Shown here one piece after another: positions 14,901 through 25,700 of a stretch of DNA of 64,000 bases (its first letter is position 1; every line of letters starts with the position of its first letter). The notes beneath the pieces are model-generated. The model did no database searches, was not told the DNA's origin, and saw nothing but the letters and a program-made list of their open reading frames with translations. The DNA is taken from positions 1,323-65,322 of the forward strand of contig VWZP01005850.1 of NCBI GenBank assembly GCA_013396995.1, in the 5' to 3' direction. The DNA comes from Dicaeum eximium (lineage: Eukaryota > Chordata > Aves > Passeriformes > Dicaeidae). The position numbers were made by a program, and so were the translations under genes.

Positions 14901-16426
14901 GTTTGCAGGCAGATAAATCTACAGCCAGACCCTGAGTATCTGTTCCTGTGTTTGATGCATCCTTTGTGTTTCTGCAGCAGGCTTGTAGCAGGACAAAACT
15001 TAACTGGCTACATTTATTTTCATTTGGTTTGAGCTCCTGCTAGTATTTTTTAAGATAATGGCTGAGGTAGGTTGTCCTGTTACCGTGGTCTCAAAAGTAC
15101 TCCATAGCATTTGATACTTTTTATTGCCTCTTCACTTGGAAGCCAGCTCACTGTTGGAGAAGAGGCAGCAGTATCTGTCAGGTGGGGCTGCCACACTCTT
15201 GTTCTGCTTTATTATGCTTTGCAAGGGATTGTTGTGCCTTTCCATGCCAGAGCACTGTCTTGGGGCAAGTAGGTCTGTCCCATTCATTTCACAGGACTGG
15301 TTATGCTTGCAGTGCACACAAAAGAAACTCCAGGATTGCTTACAAAAATATTACCTTTTCATTGCTTGTTCTTTCTTTCCTCCTCTTCTTATGAGCTTCC
15401 TCACCAAAGGACAGGGCTAAGGAGTGTTGTAGCCCTGTTGTCCTTCCCTGACCTGCTTGAAGCAGAGTAACTCTCATGATTCAAGCCATGGAGCTCTGGT
15501 ATAGTTCTGTGCAGAGTGGAATAGGGAGCTGGAGAACATGTTCCCCTAAGAGATGTCAACACATCTCTGCTGTGACCCCTCCTTAGCAAAATTATTTAGC
15601 CCTAATCTGCAACATTTAATCAGCCCAGCAAATTCTGCTCAGGCGATGTAACTCTGGTTTGGCTATTAAAAAATACAACTAAAAGATTGTTCTGAGAAAT
15701 TGGCCTGGACCCACTGCGGTGGGAGTCAGAGTTTTCTGCCTTTTCTGCAGCTCAGGAAGAGCTAGATTGTTACCTGATTCCTTCACTTTGTGTGGAATGG
15801 GCCTGCTGGCTGGGAGAACCCTGCAATTATTGCAGCTTTTCTATGGAAGCATATTAACAGCTGAATTTCCAAAGCATTATGTGGGGATTCAACCACATGA
15901 CTTGTGCTAATGACAGCAGGAAATGCACAGCTAAATCTCCACCTACTCCTTTAAGAACTTGCCTTTTGCTATCACAGGGTTATTTTTTGAAAAATAACAG
16001 TTATTTTAAGTGTTCAAATTACTTAATACTACATCTGCTTTATCAAGAAGGGGCAAGCGTGGTATTTTTGTGTGCTGCCATTTGGCTGAGCAATGTCTGT
16101 GAAATCCCACTTGCAGCAATGCCAGTTTAAAGCTTACATCTCTGCATTAACTAGATGTTCTTAGCTGAATGTGTCTTATTATTAACAGGCTTCAGAAAAT
16201 AGATAACTGGGAAATGAAAATGAGAGATTGCTATACATTCTTTGTGTAAGAGGTACTGACTCTGAGTCCTTGATGATGTATGGAAAGTCAGGGTTCTTTT
16301 CTGCTATGTCTATGAATTCACATTTTATTATATATAGTTTAATTTCCTAATTGTTTCCATATTTGTTCAGTCTGGGAATGTCTTTTTGCAATATTTATAT
16401 GTAATATCCCAGAAAGCTTCGTGTTG
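11939..16426. other. Unique A+T-rich non-coding DNA
   Basis: No gene or interspersed repeat recognised. It holds one small tandem array (12415-12455) and several chance open frames of 60-100 codons. Confidence 0.5.
12415..12455. repeat. Short (AATCAATAAA)n-like tandem array
   Basis: About four imperfect copies of a unit close to AAATCAATAA follow each other, the last one changed to ATCAGTAAATCAATAC. Confidence 0.75.
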
Positions 16427-16883
16427 TCACTGATGCCTTTTTGGGCTACCTAAAATCAGAGGCCACATAAAATCAAGGGAATAAAAAGTAGTTATATTTA
16501 TTGAAGGGCCTTCAGGTACATTTCAGGCTGATGAAGCCTCTCAGGGGCTACATCCAAAAATGGACAAGAGGCCACGAGTTTTCACACTTTTATAAGTTTG
16601 GTCCATTTGCATATTGGGGGTTAATCTTCCAATTACAGCTTCAGGTAATGAAGTCATTTACCTCAAGTTTGCTCCCTGCCCCAACTCACTTTTGTTTCCA
16701 TCCCTCAGGCCTGAGTCAGTGAGATGTCCTTGATTGCTAGGCCTGGAGAGGAATTGTTTTTTCTGACCAAAATGTGAGGACAGTAGCTAACACTCTTTAT
16801 GGGGCTTGGAGTTATACACTAAAGAGCAGCAGGATTACAAATACATGAAAAATATAAAAGCTAAAATGCTAAGGCACCATCAC
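16427..16883 (-). mobile_element. Solo LTR, family 1, copy 1 (minus orientation)
   Basis: The LTR spans about 16431-16879. It starts TGATGCCTTTTTGG and ends CTAAGGCACCA, a near-inverted terminal repeat. It is flanked by identical TCAC 4-mers at 16427-16430 and 16880-16883, read as the target-site duplication. The body aligns along its length with the copies at 34.6, 36.7 and 42.2 kb (shared landmarks GGCCTTCA, CCAATTACAGCTTCAGGTAAT, ACCAAAATGTGAGGACAGTA). It is the most diverged copy: the TATAAATA seen in copies 2 and 3 is lost and the left end differs. No gag or pol sequence adjoins it, so it is a solo LTR. Four-bp duplications are usual for gammaretrovirus-like class I elements; the class is inference. 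Confidence 0.85.
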
Positions 16884-17107
16884 CAGATTTCACCATTATT
16901 GACTTTGCTTCCAAATCACTTCTGAGCATGATTCTGTGATCCAAGGCTGGTGGCACACTGTATCCTGAGGAGAATGAGGCAGTGGAAGGAGATGGGCCCC
17001 AGATTGCTGCTGCAGTCACAAAGGACTCTGTGGTGTAAAGCAGGACAGCAAAAGCAACACAGAGCCTGCACACCTGTGGTATGTGACCTTGTAGGTACCT
17101 GCAACTC

Positions 17108-17195
17108 TGGGCTGATTTGGGCTGGGGTAGAGCTACTTTTCTTCATAGTGGCTGATAGGGGGCTATGTTTTGGATTTGTGCTTAGTGGTTGGATA
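17108..17195 (+). mobile_element. Fragment of a common avian endogenous-retrovirus LTR
   Basis: The stretch running from GGGGTAGAGC through TTTTCTTCATAGT to GGGGCTATGTTTTGGATTT matches my memory of the 5' part of an LTR widespread in bird genomes, with sense to the right. The remainder of that LTR is not evident downstream, so this is a truncated copy. The family name is not asserted, and the edges are approximate. Confidence 0.5.
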
Positions 17196-19418
17196 GAGAT
17201 GGCCATGGAATGCCAGCACGTGTCCCTCTGTGCCAGCAGCAAGTGCCAGGCGCCTGAAGGACACCAGCTCCCAAACTAGAGGCTGTATTCCTGCTGAGGC
17301 TGCTCACTCCCAGCCAGGGGACAGGGATGTTGGGACAGAGTCAGGAGAGCTGCCTGTGCTGCACTGGAGGGGAGCACCCCTGTTCACTGCTCCCTCATTC
17401 ATGGGCACTGCCTGGCAGCTCTGCCCCACAGCCCTGCCCAGCCAGAACAGCTCTTTCCGAAATGTTCAGCAAGTTAGGGAACTGAGAGGTCAGCAGGTGG
17501 GAAAGCTCAGCCTGGCAAATCTCTCTGGACAATCTGTGTTCATTTGTCATGTGTGGATTTTGCAGTAATCACAAGGACAATGAGATTTATTACCACAAGT
17601 AACAGAAACTTCAGAAGTGCAGCCCAGAATTGTTTTTAATGTACTTCCAGATTACACAGTCAGAACTAGGATGCAGCCTATGTCACTGTGTCATTTTGTG
17701 AAGAAAATAATCTTAAATACAAATGCTGCTTGTGGATCAATTGTTACCATGCACAACTAGACTTTAGAAGCAGATTGTTTGGACTTCTGACAATAAAAGG
17801 TATTTGGACTTCTGAAATCTCCATATTTAAATGCTAGTGATAGGAGATAGATGTTTACACACAGCAACTCTTTTCCCTGAATTCCCTTTCACACATTTTG
17901 ACTGAATAAGTAAAAATGTATTCTCCTCCAGCCTTCAAACACAGCACACAACTCTGTATCAGATTTTGCCCTCTGGTCAGATGTGAGCAAGCCATGCCCT
18001 CTTCCAGGAGAGCTTCTGGGTGGGAATAACTAACGAGTGCCTGCATTCAGTGCAGTCTGTCACGAATTGTGTCTCCTTTTCTTCTGGGAGATCTCCAAAC
18101 TGCTATAGATTGTATAATTTGTGCAATAAGACCTGAATATAATTCTGAAAAAATGTTCTGAGGACAAATACTTAGACTCCATTATTCTTGTGACTGAAAC
18201 ATTGTGTGGCTACAGATACCTAAATAAAGATGGTTTTCTTTGTACCTGTCTGTATCTCCCCTGCTCAAAAGTAAATAGTATCCTCTTTTGTTAATCTGCA
18301 CTTTTTGTCAGTTTTGTTTTAAATTATGAACTTGTCTGAAATACATGGCTATAAATACATCTTTTCTCTGGGTTTTGACAGAAGATGTCACAGAAATATG
18401 AGTCCTTGCTCCTAAATTTAGCAATAGTGGCTTGTTACTAATTTCAGAGATTGGCAGGAGAGTCTGAAGGGGACTATTGTGCAAACATCCTGCAAAATCA
18501 GTATGTTTCCATGATTCTAAAATCAGCACAGAAATGTGCCAGATCCAAATAAACAGAAATGCACCTTGTGTCTTTGTTAGGGACGCATTTGTATTTATTC
18601 GCTTGTTTTAGCTTTTTGAACATTTATATCACAATTATGCATATATAGTGATGAATGTTAATCACCAGTATCACAGACTAAAGCCTTTCACCAGTGCTGG
18701 ACAACCCTTTGCACTTTGCAGCTGCAGTTCAGGGCTGTAGCTGATGGGAGAATTTGGGTTGTATTCACCACTGAAACCTGCCCACCATTTAGGGTTTGAC
18801 TTCCCTGTGTTTGAGCACTTCCTGAGCCATACTGGAGAAAACTGAAATTGCTCATTAGTGAGGACATTTCCAGGCATTGAAGCATAGTTCAGCAGTTGAT
18901 GACTCTCCATGATCATCACAGAGTGTTTCTACATGCCATTTAAAGTCCTTTTGCCATCACCAGATGGACAAAAGCTTTTGGGGTCTGCACTGTCATTTAC
19001 CTGTCTCATGGCTGTGCTGCCTGTGCCAAGACGGCTTCTTGTGGCAAGGGGGACACATTGCAGCAGGTGACATTTCATCTGAATTCTATTTTTCCTCTGT
19101 TTTAATTTGTAGTTTATTGTTGTTTGGCTGCCACCCCATGGTACATTTTCCCTCTCCACCTTCTGACTCTGGACAATGCCAAGTGTTGCTGTGGTTTCCT
19201 GCAAAGCTTCTGCCTTGTTCCCTTTAACTGGGAGCATCTTCCAGAACATTCTGGCAGGACACCTGGAGGAAAGAGGCTGCTGCTGGGGAAGCAACAGTGC
19301 CACTGTGAAGGACAGAGGGAAGACTGCAACAGGGTGCAAATTTCACTCTTTCTCTGCTTTTTCCTGACTGTAGTGAGCTGAGGAAGGGGATCAGCACAAG
19401 CAGATTTGTTCATACATC
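17196..19418. other. Unique non-coding DNA
   Basis: The left 350 bp are G+C-richer and carry an open frame of 112 codons with no recognisable domain. The rest is A+T-rich. Several overlapping frames on both strands near 18.9-19.4 kb look like chance frames. Confidence 0.45.
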
Positions 19419-19444
19419 CGTTTATTTTATAGTTTTTATTAATC

Positions 19445-19744
19445 GTTTGTGGTTTTTGTTAGAATGATGTGATGGTTTTAGTCTGAAGTTCGGTGGAAAT
19501 ATTAATTTAGTGTGGTAGTGGTTTGTTAATTAGAGATTTTGTTAATTTTTAGATTTTTTTGGTTAATATATTAATGAGTGTGGTGGGTTTAGTGTTCATT
19601 AATTATTAGTGTAATTTTTTTGTTGTGAGATAGGATTAGGAGAAAGGTAAAGTAGATTTAAAATTTTAAAAGGGTATAAAGAAAAATTAATTAATAGTAA
19701 TTAAAAGAAAGAGTGGTAAGAATTAGAATAAAATTTTTAGATTT
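19445..19744. other. Cytosine-depleted, T/A/G-only island
   Basis: The plus strand has only three C residues in 300 bases (19483, 19491 and 19597), and just one in the 253 bases 19492-19744. T, A and G remain common. C-bearing sequence resumes on both sides. The reverse strand is therefore A/C/T only. Candidate origins are a nuclear copy of a G-poor mitochondrial control-region strand, or a C-to-T hyper-edited retroelement. Neither is proven, and no gene is seen. Confidence 0.85.
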
Positions 19745-20233
19745 CTTTTTTTAATTAATAATATGCTGAAACCCATTTGAGAGGAAAATCTTGTAGCCTC
19801 ACCTTCTTTGTGAGTTATTGGAAATGTGACTATTTGAAGGAGCCTCTTGAGAAACATCATTTTTGTGAGAGACTCAGGAAAGAAACAGATAATCCTATCA
19901 ACCATATTTCAAACAACACAAACAATACACTACTAGACACCACAGCAGGATTCATACTGCATCAGTTATTCATTAGCTAGGATTTAGAAATTATGAGGAG
20001 CTGTGTTCTGGATCAAGTCCATTTGAGTCACACATTCTGGTGTCGGTCAGCACAGGACTGCCATCATTTGGATTTGATTTTTATTTAATTTGGATTTGAT
20101 TCCCACCTTGAGGCGCAGTTTCCCACCTGTGCAGGGCTCGTTGGACAGGACTGGTGGGTGCCCCTGGATGGATGCCAGGTGCCCACCTGAGCTGCTTTGT
20201 TGCTCCCCTCCTCAACTGCAAAGGCCATGCTCA
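19745..20233. other. Unique DNA left of the inverted duplication
   Basis: No gene recognised. A small direct repeat of ATTTGGATTTGAT occurs near 20068-20102. The last 150 bp are G+C-richer and run into the left inverted arm. Confidence 0.45.
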
Positions 20234-20666
20234 GTGGGAAGTACTACCCAGCTGGAATCTCCTGGCATCTGCCAGGTGGGGACCCTCTGTCCTGGCAGAA
20301 ACATGGAAGGGTTTCTCATGAAAACGTTCAGACAGCCACTCTTGACAGTGGCAACTGGCACGAGCCTGCCAGTGAGGAGCAAAGAGCTCCTTCTCCCAGA
20401 ACAGGGGAGGAATGCAAAGAAAGAATCCTTTCCTCCTCTCCCACTGGAAGGGGTTCCCTCCTGCTGCTTCCAGAAACAATTCATCACTGAGAAACATGAC
20501 AATTAAACACAGGGTTGGAACAAGCTGGCTCACACCTGCTGAACCAACATGACACATGGTGTGGTACCAGCAGCAGGGTTTTGTGTCATCACAGCTCATC
20601 ACTGAGGAGTTTCACAGACACATGGAAGGGACCTCTCACAGCTGAGATTCTCATCCCCAAAGTTAA
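20234..20666 (-). repeat. Left arm of a 433-bp inverted duplication
   Basis: Its reverse complement aligns without gaps to 21822-22254 and differs at only four positions by my base-by-base comparison. Outside GTGGGAAGTA on the left and AGTTAA on the right, the similarity stops or becomes patchy. Both arms carry the same open frame (about 120 codons reading away from the outer end), but it has no domain I recognise. The frame is shared simply because the arms are nearly identical. No matching target-site duplication flanks the outer ends. Confidence 0.95.
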
Positions 20667-20785
20667 TTATTTAAGTCCACTTTTATTATTAAGTCCACTT
20701 TTATTATTTTTATTTTATTATTATTTTATTGATATTATTATTTATTAAGTCCATTTTAATAAATCCACTTTTAAATAATTGGGAA
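20667..20785. repeat. A+T-rich low-complexity tract with AAGTCCACTTTTATTATT repeats
   Basis: The unit AAGTCCACTTTTATTATT occurs twice in tandem and is followed by decayed TTATT copies and further AAGTCCA and AATCCACTTTTAAATAATT motifs. The right arm has only one related motif (AATTTAAAAGTGGACATTTAA near 21804-21825), so the left side appears to be an expanded version. Confidence 0.8.
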
Positions 20786-20841
20786 AAAATAACCTTGATG
20801 TCGTCTTGATGGCTCTGGGTTCCTGCAGGCCTGCTAGGTTT

Positions 20842-21204
20842 TGTTCCCAAGAGAAACATCACTTTCTCAAAGAGAGATTTTGTAAACATACCTCTCTAAG
20901 CTGTGTCCTGCTCAAGGCCACACATCTGGTGTTTTTCTCTCTATCTCTCTCTCTGTGACCAAGGATAAGGGTCATTCTTGTGCTGGGCACTGAGAAGAAA
21001 GCATGTGCTAATATTGCACCAAAAGCTCTGTAAGAGCATTGTACCAGGCTGCACTGTATGAGGCATTAAGCCTTGGGTCTGGAACATGGAGCCAAACATA
21101 ATAAAACTATCTTAAGCCTTCTGATACATGGAGTCAAAGTCTTTATGCATGAAAAGCTGCAACCAACATAACTAGAAACTCCTCATGCCTAGAAATCAAC
21201 AACA
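20842..21204 (+). mobile_element. Probable retroviral LTR (3' end well supported, 5' end tentative)
   Basis: The right end ...CAACAACA lies two bases before a primer-binding-site-like sequence, as expected for a 5' LTR. An AATAAA signal at 21100-21105 lies about 100 bp upstream of that end. The tentative left end at 20842 was chosen because TGTTCCC would pair with the terminal AACA. A CT-rich run occurs at 20935-20956. The element sits in the loop between the two inverted arms. It is unrelated by eye to LTR families 1 and 2. Confidence 0.5.
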
Positions 21205-21206
21205 AA

Positions 21207-21223
21207 TGGTGCCCGAAACGTGG
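21207..21223 (+). other. Retroviral-type primer binding site
   Basis: TGGTGCCCGAAACGTGG begins with TGG, complementary to a tRNA CCA end, and has the GCCCGAA core usual in retroviral primer-binding sites. It follows the LTR end with a two-base spacer. The matching tRNA is not assigned. Confidence 0.7.
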
Positions 21224-21420
21224 AAGAGAACCAGTGGCAAGAGACAGGGGCCAGAAAATGCAGCCAAAGGCTCCTGGCTTGAGACAAGGGCAGGCAGACA
21301 CCACTCTCTGAGTACTGTCATGGGCAAAACAGGCTTGGCTTGGGGATATTTATTTATTGCCAATCAAATCAGAGGAAGATAATGAGAAATAAAACTAAGA
21401 AACCTCTAAAGCAGTAGGAA
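21224..21420 (+). mobile_element. Retroviral leader or internal remnant
   Basis: Sequence after the primer-binding site is purine-rich, as in a retroviral leader. It continues into GGGATATTTATTTATTGCCA and a second AATAAA near 21390. No gag, pol or env frame is present, so the element is broken close after its 5' end. The right boundary is uncertain. Confidence 0.4.
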
Positions 21421-21821
21421 AGGGTATTCTGGCATCCACTTCCCTCCTAGATGCCTCTATATGACAATAGTAAATGCTGAAGTGTTGCCTGAAACACTGA
21501 AAAGCAAAAAATGCCTTTTTAATTTGTGGGAAATTTGGTTTTTTTCCTATGTCAAGAATAAAGAATCTCCTTTTAGTACTGAAGGTATTGACTCATAAGA
21601 GTATCAAGATCTCCTCAAGAGTATCAAGATTTCATTGAATAAATAATTTCTGCATCAATTGAAAACAGGCTCTAAAATTTAGAACAAATTACTCTCAAAC
21701 ATAACAGAACTCAGATGTGTTGTCATTCTCCCAATCAAATCTTACTGAAATCTAGGCATGTTAAAAATTAGGACAGTTTAGAGTTATTACTATTTTTTCT
21801 CAATAATTTAAAAGTGGACAT

Positions 21822-22254
21822 TTAACTTTGGGGATGAGAATCTCAGCTGTGAGAGGTCCCTTCCATGTGTCTGTGAAACTCCTCAGTGATGAGCTGTGAT
21901 GACACAAAACCCTGCTGCTGGTACCACACCATGTGTCATATTGGTTCAGCAGGTGTGAGCCAGCTTGTTCCAACCCTGTGTTTAATTGTCATGTTTCTCA
22001 GTGATGAATTGTTTCTGGAAGCAGCAGGAGGGAACCCCTTCCAGTGGGAGAGGAGGAAAGGATTCTTTCTTTGCATTCCTCCCCTGTTCTGGGAGAAGGA
22101 GCTCTTTGCTCCTCACTGGAAGGCTCGTGCCAGTTGCCACTGTCAAGAGTGGCTGTCTGAACGTTTTCATGAGAAACCCTTCCATGTTTCTGCCAGGACA
22201 GAGGGTCCCCACCTGGCAGATGCCAGGAGATCCCAGCTGGTTAGTACTTCCCAC
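21822..22254 (+). repeat. Right arm of the 433-bp inverted duplication
   Basis: This arm is the near-perfect reverse complement of 20234-20666 (429 of 433 positions by eye). It starts TTAACTTTGGGGATGAG and ends AGTACTTCCCAC. The loop between the arms is 1155 bp and contains the LTR and primer-binding-site remnant. The open frame running through this arm continues into unshared sequence to 22329 and shows no domain I recognise. Confidence 0.95.
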
Positions 22255-22739
22255 TTGGTAGTTGTAATGGAGCACACTTCTGTCTTTGGCACAACTTGGG
22301 TCGCTCACAGCTCAGACTATTGCAGCTGATACTTTTACAAAGAGTTAAACCAAGATATTCTGTGATGATGAAGAGATAAAGAAATTCCTTTCCAAGAAAA
22401 GCTGCTGAGCAAATATCCCAGAGGGATTATTGACTGGGGTGCTGTTGATGAGTGGTTTTGGGGTTTATTCCTTTCTTTTTAACCATAGAAGAAATTCCTC
22501 TAATTGTCTCTTCCCCCCACTCCCCCAGCTGACAAAGTTTGGTTTTGCATTGTGCTCTGTGCTGATCCTATTACCAAGTTTTGACTGTTGTATTTATTTG
22601 TTAATATTTTAATGGAATTATTCTATTTGTCATTGTCCTCTGGCTATGGATTTGTCTACTAAAACCTATCAGCACTATTTTTTATACAATCTCCTTCTGA
22701 CAAAACATAGCCCTTCGTATGTGGGAAAATGCTTGAAGC

Positions 22740-22787
22740 TCTTTTTTTTTTTCTTTCTTTTTTTTCTTTTTTTTTTTTTTCTTGCAG
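22740..22787 (+). repeat. Poly-pyrimidine (T/C) tract ending in CTTGCAG
   Basis: More than 40 nearly uninterrupted T residues with scattered C end in CTTGCAG, which resembles a splice acceptor. The following sequence (TGGTTTTGTTATGCACC) meets in-frame stops early and no donor partner is clear, so an exon is not called. Confidence 0.8.
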
Positions 22788-25700
22788 TGGTTTTGTTATG
22801 CACCTAAATACCTATATGTATTTCAAGGCATTTAGGCAGCCAGGCTGATTTTCCGGAGATACTTCAGAAGAGAAAATAATGCAAAAAGAATAGAGTTCAA
22901 TTGTTCCCTACTGTCACCCCTTTTATTCATCATTTGCTCAGGGCAATGATTTTAAGAGTTCTCTTCTTCATGGGGAGAATTAGCCAGTTTGGGGAGATTA
23001 GGAACATTATATTGGAATGTATCCCTGAAGACAGTAACAACCTAACAAGCTACAAACTGAAATACTGGGAAAGTCTTGTATTACTGTTTGCAATGGAGAC
23101 AGTTTCACTGCCTGTCATATTTTCCTAAAATTAGTTTTTTCAGCCATCTTAAAAAAAGAGAAGAGTATATTCCAATGTACACATGGATTTGGGGCATGGA
23201 TGGAAATTCACAAAAGGCACGCTGTGGGATCATTTAAGAAAATTTGTATTCCCTGTTGCAGTCTGAGGCTGGGGGAGGGTGAAACGACATTTCCATTGCA
23301 TTGTCTTTTCTAAGATAATTATTCACCATGCTTTCCCAGGAGAACATCCAGCCCATTAGTAGCCAGGCACTGAGAAGCTGTTAGAATAATACGTGTACTT
23401 CCAGGAACTGATCCCAAAGCAGCCCCAATCCTGCTCAGTAAATGTACTTCTAATAAAATAGGTCTATTAGGTCTATTTCCAAAAATCAATCCTGCTCCTC
23501 AGGAGGATTACACACTAATGAATAACGCACCAGAAAGGAAGACCTGGTTTGATATTGTATGTGGCATTACAATTTACTAACTTGGATAGGTCCTAATTTT
23601 GGACCCCATCTGGTTACTTCTGCTCTGCTGCTCATTGGAGGTGGTTTTGGTCGGGTCTTTTGTTTGTTTTTTCATTTTGCTCTGTTTTGTATTGGGAGTA
23701 GTGTAGCTAAAGGGAGCTTAGAGTTATCCCCTCTGCTCAAAGAAGAGATTTGTTAATGTCAGTGGGTGAAATTTGGCCATCACACTTCTCAGCTGAGGAA
23801 TGAAGTTGAAAGAGGGGCAGAGCACACCCCAGAGAGTTCAGTCCCAGGGACCAGCAGTAGGGAAGGTGAGACTTTGTGCATTGCACTCCTTCCTCTTTCT
23901 GAGCCCTGCTTTATTTACCCAGAACAGTTTCCTGTGATTCCCTTCTCTTATGTGATTTGCCTTGCTATGTGGGATTAGTGGGCACCTATACCTAAATTCA
24001 TCCAAGAATACTTGGAATGTACTTTGCAAAGTACCATCTTTCCAAAGGACCTGCACTAATTAATCATTGCCACAGACCGTTCTAATAGATTATATGCTAA
24101 CACTAATGAGTTTTGATATAAGCATTTGTCAGAGAATTCCTGCCAAGGCACTAAAATTGCCAATTTCTCTGCTTTCATCAATTAGAGCAGATGACTGTTT
24201 TCAGCATTAAAAGCAGTATAGGTATAAGCAATTACTTTTTCCATCTAGAAAAGCAAACTGATTTCAAATTTCCCGCTGCTAACAGTGATGCTAAGATAGC
24301 CAGCATGAAGAGACTTCAGTGCAGTTTCTTTTGTAGCAATCTGCCAGGCTGTATCCTCAGGACACTGGTAATAAATTGTCCAGGGAATTATGGGTGAGAT
24401 TATGTAAGAGACTTCTAAAAGCCACACGTGGATCTTTCAGCCAGCAGGAATGAAGAAAATAGAATGATACAAAACTGATGTCTCAATATGAGCTTGTTCT
24501 GAGTCTCCAGTGCCTTTAGACCACCCTGGGGATCTGTTCTTTCACAGCTGCCTGGCATAGCCATTGGGAATTCTCATATCTGAGTATAACCCTGATACAT
24601 TCATGGTTTGGAGGCTGAAAACAGACTTAGCTCTGTCTTCCCCCAAGGTCATGCTACAGGTACAGCAGTTTCATAAAGCAGCTAGGCTGCACATAGACAT
24701 TGCACATAAAATACTGAAGAAAACTTAGTACTGGCTATTTCAGAGACTGCAAAATGAGGAGATGGATGCCAGGATTGTGAGATGGGAGTTTTCTTCTTGA
24801 ATCTTTGCTTGTTTGAACTCCTGCTGCAGGAGGTTTATTTTCTGTGGAAACTATATAATTCCCTACTCAGGAGGCTTTAGGAGCTGCACACTCATTTCTT
24901 CTAGATCTTGGATTCTTATTTAATTTTGGCATGGTGAATTTTCCTGACTGCCCTGTATGTGTAGCATTAGATGCAGAGTGACCTTTCTGAAGTGCCAAAC
25001 TTGCTCAACATTCTCTGGATTCACTGGTAGTCCTTGCTGTATATAAATGTTGTATGTAGGTTATGTGAAATATCTAATTGAATCTACTTTATTTAAAATA
25101 TCCTCTGTTCCAAACATACTTGCATTTCCTCAGCCAAATATCTATGTTTTAAGTATTCCCTTGCCATAAATCTCTCTGATGTACATTTGGTGGTTGTTCC
25201 CTTATTTCATGTCATGGATTAAAGCTGGAAATGCTGTGCAGTTCTTCTCTCTTCAGGAACCAAAACAGGTGTCTGAAAGGTTATGGACATGTTTTTTCCC
25301 AAAAGCTTCTAAAACTCTGCCAATTTTGTCCATGCTTTGCTTAAAATTTAAAGTCATCAAAGAATCATGCAGTGCATGAGAGCTGTGACAGTCCCACTCT
25401 CACTGTGCAGCTGTGGTTTGCTCTTTTTCTGGACCTTTCCTTTTACCACACCACCTTTGCCCCTGAGGGCTCATCCCTTTGGAGATGATTTCCTTTGCTG
25501 GCCATTGCTGTAGAGATTGTCTGCATTGTGTTAGAGCATCAGTCCATTCCAGCACCCAGTGTTAATGCTGTTATAATTGCAGTGTTCTCCCCTCCAGTGA
25601 CTGCAGCAGAGCTGTTATTAAATGCAAAAGGAAAGGCAGGACTGCCTGCTTGCTTGAGGCAAGAGCGTTTCTCCCTAGGTTCAAGAAAAGGCTTTGGGAA

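Noticed and set aside
20231..22329. A 120-147-codon protein-like frame found in both inverted arms
   Set aside because: The frame is shared only because the arms are 99% alike. Other frames of the same arms are also open, and no domain is recognisable.
22740..22830. Splice acceptor after the long pyrimidine tract
   Set aside because: The following sequence meets stops quickly and has no donor partner that makes an exon.
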